From an uncultured Ignavibacteriota bacterium (lineage in GTDB: Bacteria; Bacteroidota; Ignavibacteria; Palsa-1295): a stretch of 64,000 bases of DNA. The notes below the pieces were generated by a model, which saw only the letters and a list, made by a program, of their open reading frames with translations, searched no databases and had not been told where the DNA came from. The stretch is taken from NCBI GenBank assembly GCA_903900335.1, contig CAIUMP010000060.1:62001-126000 (forward strand), in the 5' to 3' direction. Shown here in pieces: positions 1 to 7,372 of the stretch. Each line of letters starts with the position of its first letter. Within the stretch, counting starts at the first letter, position 1. The position numbers and the translations under genes are program-made.

Positions 1-2
1 AA

Positions 3-377
3 TCGTTCGATCAATCCGATTTCGAATTGCTACTTGCCACGGTAGGCGAATTCCGGCGCGCATTAACTACACCGTTCATCATCGCGGAAGTGAACAGCCT
101 GCTAAACACTACAGGGTTTGCACGTATCCAGTGTCGGACAGCTCTCGCCGAGTATGTTCCAGCGCTCATCGAACAATATGATGAGAGCAAGGCACTCGCG
201 TTGCTCGCTGGTATTTCGCAGTTCGGTTTCTCCGATATGAGTATTGTGCAAGCGGCACGCGACAATAACGCTATCGTATTGAGTGCAGACGGCCCCCTCG
301 TCCAGTATTTGCGAGGTCAGGGTATCGCGTCGCTTCACTATCGCGACTGGAAGAACATCGCCTCGAACCTCCGGTGA
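3..377 (+). CDS. PIN-domain-like protein, 3' part (5' end outside window)
   Basis: The frame is open to the left edge, so the true start lies outside; the TTG at 27 used by the ORF track is probably internal. The visible 125 codons resemble the later part of a PIN-fold ribonuclease of the VapC type. The segment SDMSIVQAARDN carries an acidic residue on the helix that usually holds the central catalytic Asp, and VLSADGPL matches the terminal strand with its conserved Asp. Family members cleave RNA, often as toxins of toxin-antitoxin pairs. The antitoxin, if any, would be upstream and is not visible. It converges on fabI, ending 12 nt before the fabI stop. The PIN call is by motif and is moderately sure; a toxin role is inference. 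Confidence 0.6.
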   Translation, partial: SFDQSDFELLLATVGEFRRALTTPFIIAEVNSLLNTTGFARIQCRTALAEYVPALIEQYDESKALALLAGISQFGFSDMSIVQAARDNNAIVLSADGPLVQYLRGQGIASLHYRDWKNIASNLR

Positions 378-388
378 GTCGTTCCCCC

Positions 389-1282
389 CTACTCGTGCCG
401 ATTCCGCTGGATTAGCTCGTCAGTGAAGCCTGCTTTTCGCATGTTGTCCTCGTCGGCGAGGGCGTCGTGCATGAGGTGGAGCATAGGGATGGTCATTCCC
501 ATGGCGCTGTAGCCGCCATCGTGGAAGAGGTTTTGCATCGTTACCTTGCGGGTGAGGTCGCTGAGCAGCGTGATAACGTAATCGCCGCACTCCTCGGCAG
601 TGGCATTGCCGAGCGGGGCAAGCATGTCGGAGAATTCGTACATTTTATCGAAATCCTCGATGCCGGAGCCGGCCCGAGTGAACGTTGGGCTCTGGCTAAC
701 CGTGTTAACGCGAATCTTGCGAGGTCCGAGTCGTGCTCCAAAGCTGCGAGCAACGGATTCGAGCAACGCTTTCGCGTCGGCCATATCGGAGTATGTGGTG
801 AAGGAGCGCTGAGCAGCAATGTAGCTAAGACCTAGGATGCTGGCACCGTCATTCAGCGAATCTGTGGCAAGCGCGCCGTGGATCAGGCGATGAAGGGAGA
901 GACCACTGACGTCGAGCGTCTTTAGAAACCAGTCATAGTTGGATTCCTCATAGGCGAGTCCCTTGCGGATGTTCTGGGACATTCCGACGGAGTGCACCAC
1001 GAAGTCCAGTTTGCCACCGAGTTTCTCGGTCGCCTCTTTGAAGCAGATGTCGATCTCGGGGCTTCTTGAGACGTCGCACTGAATGAGCGGGGCATCGCCC
1101 ACGATCTTCGCAAGCTCAGCGGGCTTGCCGACGCGAAGCGCTACTCCGATATTGCTTATCGCGAGCTTCGCACCTTCTCGGTGCGCCGAAAGTGCAATCT
1201 GCCACCCAAGGCTTGTCTCGTCGAGCGGACCGAAAATGATCCCTTTTTTACCTTCTAAAAGTCCGTATGATTTTTGTGGCAT
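389..1282 (-). CDS. fabI: Enoyl-[acyl-carrier-protein] reductase (NADH)
   Basis: Catalyses the last reduction of each fatty-acid elongation cycle, enoyl-ACP to acyl-ACP, in the cytoplasm. It is a short-chain dehydrogenase of the FabI type: the N-terminal nucleotide loop reads GPLDETSLGWQIA (about 18-30), and the active-site pair is Y154 and Y164 followed by K171 in YSDMADAK. The Y-x9-Y and Y-x6-K spacings are those of E. coli FabI. At 297 aa it is about 35 residues longer than E. coli FabI, with extra sequence near 46-60 and at the C-terminus. It lies 37 nt downstream of the DUF1015 gene and is probably last in the era-DUF1015-fabI run. Confidence 0.88.
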   Translation of the reverse strand: MPQKSYGLLEGKKGIIFGPLDETSLGWQIALSAHREGAKLAISNIGVALRVGKPAELAKIVGDAPLIQCDVSRSPEIDICFKEATEKLGGKLDFVVHSVGMSQNIRKGLAYEESNYDWFLKTLDVSGLSLHRLIHGALATDSLNDGASILGLSYIAAQRSFTTYSDMADAKALLESVARSFGARLGPRKIRVNTVSQSPTFTRAGSGIEDFDKMYEFSDMLAPLGNATAEECGDYVITLLSDLTRKVTMQNLFHDGGYSAMGMTIPMLHLMHDALADEDNMRKAGFTDELIQRNRHE

Positions 1283-1319
1283 GGTGCGATAATGCTGAAA
1301 TCCGTCTTAGCAGTGAGGC

Positions 1320-2570
1320 TTAGCCCTGTGCTTCAAACTCGTGGAATACCAACCCTGTTAACAGCTTGGGATAGAAAAAGGTCGTTTTCTGTGGCATAAA
1401 TCCTCCCTGCTCCACCACCGCCAACACCTCACCGGCCAAGACGGGGCGAACGAGGAACGCGGCATCCCACGAGCAGGTACCCTTCATTTCTTCCAGCTCC
1501 TTTATCGTATGGGGATAGAGGATGTTTCTCTTCTCATCGAGCGCTTGCTGTGATAAGCCGACGAGGGGCCGCAGAATCTCCTGCTCCAGCCTTCCAGCCG
1601 GAATTTGATCTCCAGCAGCTGAAGACTTTGACGAATCACGAACAAGTATCCATTTCGGCTCCTCGGGAAACTCCACGAGCGTAATGGCTCCCTCCGCCGA
1701 ATTCAGCATGGCGATTCCCACCTCCCGAGACGCCTGGGGGACAATCTCAAAGTGCTCTTTCAGCCGCTCGATGAGCCGGTACTGGTTGAAATCAGGCGCA
1801 TCGTGCACCAAACGGTGCGTCGGAAGAATGATCGCGCCAGGAGATTGGAGATTGGAGATGAAGATCATGATGTAGCCATCTCCCGCGATTTCGGGATGCT
1901 TCTCATGAAACTCCACAGCGGTCTCGTAACGATGGTGCCCATCAGCAATAATGACCTTCCCCTGCCCGACCACTCTTGAAACTCGCTCGACGGCCAGTTG
2001 GTCGTCCAGACGCCAGAGAATATGCCGCACGGTTTCGCCGTTTGGCAACGTGTCGTCGATGTCCGCGATCGCTGGGTGCACCGCGGCTATCTCCAGCGCT
2101 TGGTCAAAGAGGAATGTCGGGTCGGAGATAAGGCCGAATATCGGCGAAATATTTGCGCGCGTGTGCTCCATCAACTCGAACCGGTCAACCTTCGGAGCTT
2201 TGTGAGTCCGCTCATGGGGCAGAACCTCGCCTTCAGAATAGGGAGTCAACTTGAGCCTTCCGATAACTCCCGTTCGAGTGACCTGAGAGCCATCGGGAGC
2301 ATTGAAGACCTGGGCGTAAGCGTAAAAAGTTGGATGCGATTCGCGCTTGAGTATCCCATCGCGTTTCCATGACTCAAAAATCCGTCCGGCGCTGTCGTAC
2401 CGATCCGCATCATGATTGAGTTCAATACGGATGACATTGTGCGAATCGCGGGCATAGAGCGCCTCGCGATATTCCTGAGAGATCACGTCATACGGCGGGG
2501 AGACGACATCGGCGAGAGCGACCTTTGTAGCATCGTAACGGGTGCCGATGAACGGCAAAAATTCAGGCAT
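1320..2570 (-). CDS. DUF1015 family protein
   Basis: A 416-aa protein covering essentially a full DUF1015 domain. The start MPEFLPFIGTRYDATKVALADVVSPPYDVIS matches the family's typical opening (F-G-x-R-Y, then PPYDV), and an internal GHHRYETA motif (about 215-222) is also typical. No membrane segment or signal peptide is visible, so it is probably cytoplasmic. The biochemical role of the family is not established; in many genomes it lies near serine-biosynthesis or housekeeping genes. Here it sits between era (65 nt upstream) and fabI (37 nt downstream) on the same strand, suggesting co-transcription. Confidence 0.8.
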   Translation of the reverse strand: MPEFLPFIGTRYDATKVALADVVSPPYDVISQEYREALYARDSHNVIRIELNHDADRYDSAGRIFESWKRDGILKRESHPTFYAYAQVFNAPDGSQVTRTGVIGRLKLTPYSEGEVLPHERTHKAPKVDRFELMEHTRANISPIFGLISDPTFLFDQALEIAAVHPAIADIDDTLPNGETVRHILWRLDDQLAVERVSRVVGQGKVIIADGHHRYETAVEFHEKHPEIAGDGYIMIFISNLQSPGAIILPTHRLVHDAPDFNQYRLIERLKEHFEIVPQASREVGIAMLNSAEGAITLVEFPEEPKWILVRDSSKSSAAGDQIPAGRLEQEILRPLVGLSQQALDEKRNILYPHTIKELEEMKGTCSWDAAFLVRPVLAGEVLAVVEQGGFMPQKTTFFYPKLLTGLVFHEFEAQG

Positions 2571-2635
2571 GACTGTCTAAATTGGGATTCGTGGGGAATC
2601 TGGATTTTGTGGCTGGAGAAGCGGACTTCTGCACA

Positions 2636-3505
2636 TCAAAGCTGATATCCAAGCTCGGTAAGCGTTGCTTTCTTATTGCGCCAATCGGCCCTTGTCTTGA
2701 CATGAAGTTCGAGGAAAACAGGATGTTCCAAAAAGCGTTCGATCTCAAAACGAGCGCGCTCACCGACGATTTTTAGAGCTGCCCCGTCTTTCCCAATAAG
2801 GATGGACTTCTGCCCATCCCGCTCCACGATGATCTCCGCACTCACGTACCACTTCCCTTCCTCGCGCTCTTTGAATTCGAGAACATCCACCTCTGTGGAG
2901 TAGGGGATTTCCTCCTTGTATTGGGTAAAGATCACTTCGCGAATAAGCTCACCCACGAAGAAGCGATCGTTGCGGTCGCTGAGTTGATCCTCTTCAAAGA
3001 AGGCGGCCTTGGCTGGCAAATACTTTCTTAGAGTCTTGACGAGCTCGTCCAGATTGAACTTCTTCGTTGCCGAAATGGGGAGCAGCTCTGTGAAGTCCGG
3101 CTGATTGCCATAGTGCTGCAGCACAGGCAGAACCTCATTACGACGTGGAAGCAAGTCGGTCTTTGAAACGGCTAGCACGATCGGCTTATCACCAGCGATC
3201 TTTTTGTACGCCGCCCAAGTGTCGGGCAGGGCCTTCGCATAAGGCAAGTTTGCTTCGACGAGAACGAGAATCACGTCGGCATCCGCGAACGAACGCTTCA
3301 CCTCCTCCAGCATCGTCTTGTGGAGTAGCGTAGATGGTCTCGGCATGATCCCGGGCGTGTCGAGAAAGACGATCTGCTCGTTTGGCGTCGTGTAGATGCC
3401 GAGAACACGCTTCCGCGTTGTCTGCGGTTTGCGCGAGATGATCGAGATCTTCGCGCCAAGCAGTGCATTCATGAGCGTGGACTTGCCAGCGTTAGGTATG
3501 CCCAC
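2636..3505 (-). CDS. era: GTPase Era
   Basis: Essential GTPase that binds the 3' end of 16S rRNA and assists 30S maturation. G1 is GIPNAGKS right at the called start, G3 is DTPG (49-52), G4 is SKTD (114-117), and a C-terminal type II KH domain carries the GxxG-like loop ILIGKDG. The start is a problem: the GTG at 3505 would delete the first beta strand, yet the in-frame sequence RAGYCAIV directly upstream is exactly the expected strand. Between the in-frame TAG at 3584-3586 and this GTG there is no ATG, GTG or TTG. Translation may begin at a rare codon (an ATC at 3575-3577 is in frame), or there is a sequence error. Function is certain; the start is not. Confidence 0.9.
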   Translation of the reverse strand: MGIPNAGKSTLMNALLGAKISIISRKPQTTRKRVLGIYTTPNEQIVFLDTPGIMPRPSTLLHKTMLEEVKRSFADADVILVLVEANLPYAKALPDTWAAYKKIAGDKPIVLAVSKTDLLPRRNEVLPVLQHYGNQPDFTELLPISATKKFNLDELVKTLRKYLPAKAAFFEEDQLSDRNDRFFVGELIREVIFTQYKEEIPYSTEVDVLEFKEREEGKWYVSAEIIVERDGQKSILIGKDGAALKIVGERARFEIERFLEHPVFLELHVKTRADWRNKKATLTELGYQL

Positions 3506-3604
3506 GATGGCGCAGTATCCAGCGCGGAAATTAGGATTTGCGTTCTCCTCTGTTGGGGTTGTCGTTTCGTGTTCGATAGTATTCTAATTTATTAATTCCA
3601 ATAA

Positions 3605-3714
3605 TGTCATTGCGAGGAAGTCCCGGAGGGACGACGAAGCAATACCTTGTTGAAGAGCGGGTCATTCCTTGACAACGGATTGCTTCGTCGGCCTTAGGCC
3701 TCCTCGCAATGACA
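3605..3714. repeat. REP-like imperfect palindrome
   Basis: A 110-bp inverted repeat between era and the solute-binding gene. The outer arms TGTCATTGCGAGGA (3605-3618) and TCCTCGCAATGACA (3701-3714) are exact complements. Inner arms CGACGAAGCAAT (3632-3643) and ATTGCTTCGTCG (3679-3690) are also exact. The TCATTGCGAGG...GAAGCAAT layout is that of widespread REP/BIME-type elements. It lies downstream of the solute-binding gene, where it could act as a transcript 3' end, and upstream of era. Confidence 0.85.
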
Positions 3715-3734
3715 CTTGATGAAGCGACAGAGCA

Positions 3735-4964
3735 TTACGGCTCTCGCATCCGCTCCACCGTCCTCCGCTGCATACTCTGCATCGCTTGCTCGGGGGTCTT
3801 CTTCTTGTAAAGCGCTTTCGATACCTCGTCCTCGATGATCGCCTCAACATCGAGCCACTGCGGTATGACTGGAGTCATGCGAGCATGTTGAAGCTGCTCT
3901 GTAAAGACTTTGCCCTCGCGGCGATTCAGATAAAACGAATCCGCTTGCGAGCGCACGTCAGCAGGGTATTCATTCACTTTTCGCGCGAAGGCAAGTTCGT
4001 TCTCTGGCCGCGTGATGTATTCGAGAAACAACTCCGCCTCCTTCTTCATTGCGGAGTGCGCGTTAATTGCGAGATATTCTCCTCCGGCGAAGGATTGGCC
4101 ATCGTGGCCGTTATTTCCGGGAAAGGGAAGGCTATGCCACTTGAACGGTGCTTTGGCAAGCCTTGGTAATAGCCATGAGCCACTATACCATATACCCAGT
4201 TTACCCCGCACAAAGGCTTCGTCCAAATCCTTTTGAGTGCCAAGCACTCCAAAGTTCAGTTGACCGACGTAATACTTCAGTGCCTCGATATTCTGTGGAG
4301 TTGCCATCATCGGATGACCGTTGCTATCGAAAAGATCGCCACCGTTTGACCAAATGTATGGAAGGAATTTCTTATAAAGCCGATGCTGGTCGGGGCCATT
4401 TACACCGATTCCATCTCCTCGCCGCGTGGACCAGATTAGATCAGATTGGAGGTGCTGTGCGTTCCAATCCCAGTGCGAGGTATCAAGTCCGTCCAATATG
4501 TAGCGACGAAGGCTATCGTTGATGAAGATAACCCGTGTATCCAGCAGCCACGGCACTGCATAATGCTTGCCCGACCACATCCCCGGCGCAAGAGAGTACT
4601 GCGCCGCGTTGGCGAATCTCGCCCCGATGGATGGGTTAGAATCAAGCTGCAAAAGCACACCCGAAGAAGAAAACTGTGCAACCCAATCGCTCCCCAACTC
4701 CAGCACATCCGGCGCGGTCTCCGAGTTAAAGCCGACCATTAGCTTTGTCTTTCCATCGGACCAACTTAACTCGCTCACTTCAACGGGAATCTCCGGGTGC
4801 TCTCTATGAAACCCGGCAAGCAGCGTATCCATGAACGCCCGCTGCGCCGGTTCTGACCAGAAATGAGAAAAGCGGAGGACGCCGGGGGTGATCCCGCGAT
4901 TGCAACTTATGGATAGAATTGAAATAGCGGCGACAAGGGCCACACGACTCAGGTAGCCCATCAA
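3735..4964 (-). CDS. Sugar-type ABC transporter solute-binding lipoprotein
   Basis: A 409-aa extracellular solute-binding protein of family 1. The N-terminus is a lipoprotein signal with lipobox LSIS-C (Cys21), so the mature protein should be membrane-anchored. The body has the family's features: VLRFSHFW opening, APDVLELGSDWV, a FVRGKLGIWYSGSW segment and a SFAGGEYLAIN stretch, as in maltose/glycerol-phosphate binding proteins. No permease genes adjoin it; a matching ATPase of the MsmK/UgpC type is encoded at 27-28 kb, so the transporter is probably dispersed. It starts 1 nt after the stop of the SLBB gene. The substrate cannot be read from sequence. Confidence 0.82.
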   Translation of the reverse strand: MMGYLSRVALVAAISILSISCNRGITPGVLRFSHFWSEPAQRAFMDTLLAGFHREHPEIPVEVSELSWSDGKTKLMVGFNSETAPDVLELGSDWVAQFSSSGVLLQLDSNPSIGARFANAAQYSLAPGMWSGKHYAVPWLLDTRVIFINDSLRRYILDGLDTSHWDWNAQHLQSDLIWSTRRGDGIGVNGPDQHRLYKKFLPYIWSNGGDLFDSNGHPMMATPQNIEALKYYVGQLNFGVLGTQKDLDEAFVRGKLGIWYSGSWLLPRLAKAPFKWHSLPFPGNNGHDGQSFAGGEYLAINAHSAMKKEAELFLEYITRPENELAFARKVNEYPADVRSQADSFYLNRREGKVFTEQLQHARMTPVIPQWLDVEAIIEDEVSKALYKKKTPEQAMQSMQRRTVERMREP

Positions 4965-4965
4965 T

Positions 4966-5490
4966 TTATTTATGCGTCGTAAACGAGATGAAATTGATCA
5001 GAGCCGTGATGATCACCATGATGTTTGTGATGATCCCAATGGCCTGGAAGAAGACATCTAGCGCGCGGCCGCTCACGATGATCGTATCGCCCGGTTCGAG
5101 GAGTGGATTCTGTGCGAGATCTCCGTTATCCCGGTAGGCTTCAAGGTTGTACATCTCCACTCGCTTTTCCGCCGCGGTGTCCGCATGGACAACGCGGATG
5201 TCCACAAGCCGGGCCTGAGCGGACGGCCCACCAGCAAAACTTAGAAGCTCCACAAGCGATGTTGAACCGGGTACGCGATAGTGGCCGGGAGAATTCACGA
5301 AGCCCCACAGATTGAGATCAATTTGAATTTCACCGCCACGATAGACGCTGAAGATCGGCATGTTCGGCGAGGATGGTTGAAGCGGCTGGCTGGCGCCGGG
5401 CCCTGTCCCGGGCGAAGAAGCTCCGGGCCGCTGGGCATGAACCGAGGCCGAGGCCACAAAGATGGCAAGCAGTAGAAAGAGTATTTTCAT
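4966..5490 (-). CDS. SLBB-domain protein, polysaccharide-export-like
   Basis: A 174-aa protein with a signal peptide (MKILFLLLAIFVASASVHAQ), a Pro/Ser/Gly-rich linker (about 20-45), one SLBB-type domain (about 52-145; LWGFVNSPGHYRVPGSTSLVELLSFAGG) and a hydrophobic C-terminal segment (about 148-168). SLBB domains occur in outer-membrane polysaccharide export (Wza-like) proteins, but the N-terminal Poly_export domain is missing. It lies 35 nt downstream of the FN3 lipoprotein and 1 nt upstream of the solute-binding gene. A role in cell-envelope export or anchoring is plausible but unproven. Confidence 0.7.
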   Translation of the reverse strand: MKILFLLLAIFVASASVHAQRPGASSPGTGPGASQPLQPSSPNMPIFSVYRGGEIQIDLNLWGFVNSPGHYRVPGSTSLVELLSFAGGPSAQARLVDIRVVHADTAAEKRVEMYNLEAYRDNGDLAQNPLLEPGDTIIVSGRALDVFFQAIGIITNIMVIITALINFISFTTHK

Positions 5491-5525
5491 GCGTTAGGTG
5501 ACAATCCCATTTCTGCAAAAATACG

Positions 5526-6296
5526 TTACGGAAGTATGTTGAACGTCATCCAAGACGAAGTGGAGCCGCCATTCGGCACAACGCGCTTAACTCGCCAGCG
5601 ATACTGAACGCCGGGTATCAACGGAATCGCAGTGGATGGATACTCAAGCGTTGTAGTGGTCTGATAGTCCTGACCAAGGTACGACCAAACGAACTGTTGA
5701 TTGTCCGTTCGTTGAACTATTATCTGATAATTCCCGCCTCGATCAGGATTTGCCCAGCGGAACTGCAATCCGCTGGGTGGCGCCACAACCTGTCCGGCCG
5801 GCGCATTCTGAATTAGCCGCTCTGCATACTGAAAAGAGGTGCTCCGATCCACAGCTGTCGGGCTGCTGTATGTGAGCTTATTAGTGGGAGATCGGTAAAA
5901 TGCTTGCAACTGGTACCAAAAGGTACCGCCCGGAAGAATGCCCAGTGTGTCCTGATACGAAGTTGGAAGCGGGGCACCAAGTGAATTTGAACTTTCAAAC
6001 TGCGCGAGGATCTGTTTGCTTAAGAGTAGCCCGTCAGCACCAACAGTGGAGTCCGTTGCACGATAGAGCGTGTAGCCACTGGTGTTATTCGTGCTGTCCG
6101 ATCTCCACTCAACGACTATCGCATTGTGCTGCGCATCGACATCGGCGAAGATGCGGTGATCAACTGCGCTTCCTGGCTGGCTCGCATCTGCAAAGCGCGG
6201 CTGCGGCGGGATAATATCGGGCTCCGTCGAACTGCTGCACCCAACGAGACCAAAGATAAGCACCGCAAGAAGTACGCGAATCGCCCCGCTATTCAT
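5526..6296 (-). CDS. Lipoprotein with fibronectin type III-like domains
   Basis: The start is set at the ATG at 6296 because GGAGGG stands seven bases upstream; the ORF-track start is 24 nt longer. The 256-aa product has a lipoprotein signal (MNSGAIRVLL...GLVGC-SSS). The body has two FN3-like stretches, WRSDSTNNTSGYTLYRATDS and FRWANPDRGGNYQIIVQRTDNQ, ending with YRWRVKRV as in FN3 G-strands. It overlaps the end of the porV-like gene by 8 nt, implying translational coupling, and precedes the SLBB gene. It is probably a surface or periplasmic accessory of the porU-porV operon; the function is unknown. Confidence 0.7.
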   Translation of the reverse strand: MNSGAIRVLLAVLIFGLVGCSSSTEPDIIPPQPRFADASQPGSAVDHRIFADVDAQHNAIVVEWRSDSTNNTSGYTLYRATDSTVGADGLLLSKQILAQFESSNSLGAPLPTSYQDTLGILPGGTFWYQLQAFYRSPTNKLTYSSPTAVDRSTSFQYAERLIQNAPAGQVVAPPSGLQFRWANPDRGGNYQIIVQRTDNQQFVWSYLGQDYQTTTTLEYPSTAIPLIPGVQYRWRVKRVVPNGGSTSSWMTFNILP

Positions 6297-7344
6297 TGCT
6301 TCCCTCCTTCTTGAGAACATTGTCGATGTTGACAGAAAAACTAAGGCGATGTTCCGGCCCTAATGCATCGTTGATCGAAAGCGAATAGCTCACGGTCACT
6401 TTCTTTCGCCAATCAAACCCCGCCCCGGCGGCAAAGAAACCTCGGTTGATCCCGAGTCGCAGGGAAACAAGACTATCGTATTGTACATCTAATCCGAATC
6501 GCGCTTTTTCCGCTTCACCGACAAGAAAATCCGAGGAGATGGTTGCTATCGTGTTGAATTGCGGGATTGGCTGTGCATAGGCGATGCCACCGTTGACGTG
6601 CATCGGGATGATCTGCGTTCTTTGCGTACTCCACGCAAGCCTCGTGCCACCAATATCTGTTATTGCTGTCGCGATTGTGAGATTCCCCAGATACGTCATT
6701 AGCAGGAAATCTGCGAGAGAGAACTTCAGCATTGCACCGGCATCGATGCCAATTCCCGATGCAGAGCCAAAACTGCCTATACCTTGATGAATGATCTTGA
6801 AGTTTATTCCAACCGGCACTTCGATCTGCTGTTTGTAATACAGCCAACCCCAGTCGAGAGTGATATGGTTGTCGCGGGCGACACTTAGGACGATCGCATC
6901 TTCATTGTCGCTGAAATAATCGGGCGAACCTGCGTAGATCTCACGCACAAGCTGAGCGCGTTCATCCGTAACTGTCACGTTCGTTAAGTCAGGTGTATGG
7001 ACAAGATCGCCGATAGAGAGGCGTTCCCAGTTTGCCGCAAGGGTCAGATCCTTCATGGGGTATGTGAAGCCGATCTGGTAGAAATTTGCTAACGCGCTTC
7101 CCGGTGTTCCATATTCCGAAGAGTACATGAAGCCCGCGAGTTTGTGATCGACGAGCGAAACACCCGCGGGATTCCAGTGAAACGCGGATTCGTCGTTCGC
7201 GATAGCGGTGAATGCACCACCCATTCCGAGCGCAGACGAGCCAACGGGTATCTCCAAGAATGCGCCTGCATATTTGGAGTCCTGTGCGTGCAAAGTGGGC
7301 CCGAATGCAAGAACGCAGAGAATCACCTGCATTCCACTCAGCAT
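6289..7344 (-). CDS. PorV/PorQ-family outer-membrane protein
   Basis: A membrane barrel of the PorV/PorQ family. The ATG at 7344 gives a signal peptide ending FGPTLHAQ; the ORF-track TTG at 7389 adds 15 residues and overlaps porU. After the signal comes AGAFLEIPVGSSALGMGGAFTAIANDESAFHWNPAG, the conserved N-terminal block of the family (G-x-R/A-x-x-x-M-G-G-A, then NPAG). In T9SS organisms PorV binds sorting domains and shuttles cargo to the sortase PorU, and PorU-PorV are usually neighbours as here. The start codon lies inside a copy of the CTTAGCACT repeat. Whether it acts as PorV or PorQ cannot be decided by eye. Confidence 0.75.
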   Translation of the reverse strand: MLSGMQVILCVLAFGPTLHAQDSKYAGAFLEIPVGSSALGMGGAFTAIANDESAFHWNPAGVSLVDHKLAGFMYSSEYGTPGSALANFYQIGFTYPMKDLTLAANWERLSIGDLVHTPDLTNVTVTDERAQLVREIYAGSPDYFSDNEDAIVLSVARDNHITLDWGWLYYKQQIEVPVGINFKIIHQGIGSFGSASGIGIDAGAMLKFSLADFLLMTYLGNLTIATAITDIGGTRLAWSTQRTQIIPMHVNGGIAYAQPIPQFNTIATISSDFLVGEAEKARFGLDVQYDSLVSLRLGINRGFFAAGAGFDWRKKVTVSYSLSINDALGPEHRLSFSVNIDNVLKKEGSNE

Positions 7345-7362
7345 TAAGCACTTAGCACTCAG
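7336..7362. repeat. CTCAGCACTTAGCACT-type short repeat, copy 1
   Basis: Short imperfect direct repeat of an 8-10 nt unit (CTCAGCATTAAGCACTTAGCACTCAG). Related copies lie at 15814-15843 and 32943-32979. This copy overlaps the 5' end of the porV-like gene and contains its probable start codon. Confidence 0.65.
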
Positions 7363-7372
7363 AACTCTCACA

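Noticed and set aside
3-377. Complete toxin-antitoxin pair
   Set aside because: Only part of the PIN gene is in the window and no antitoxin can be seen.
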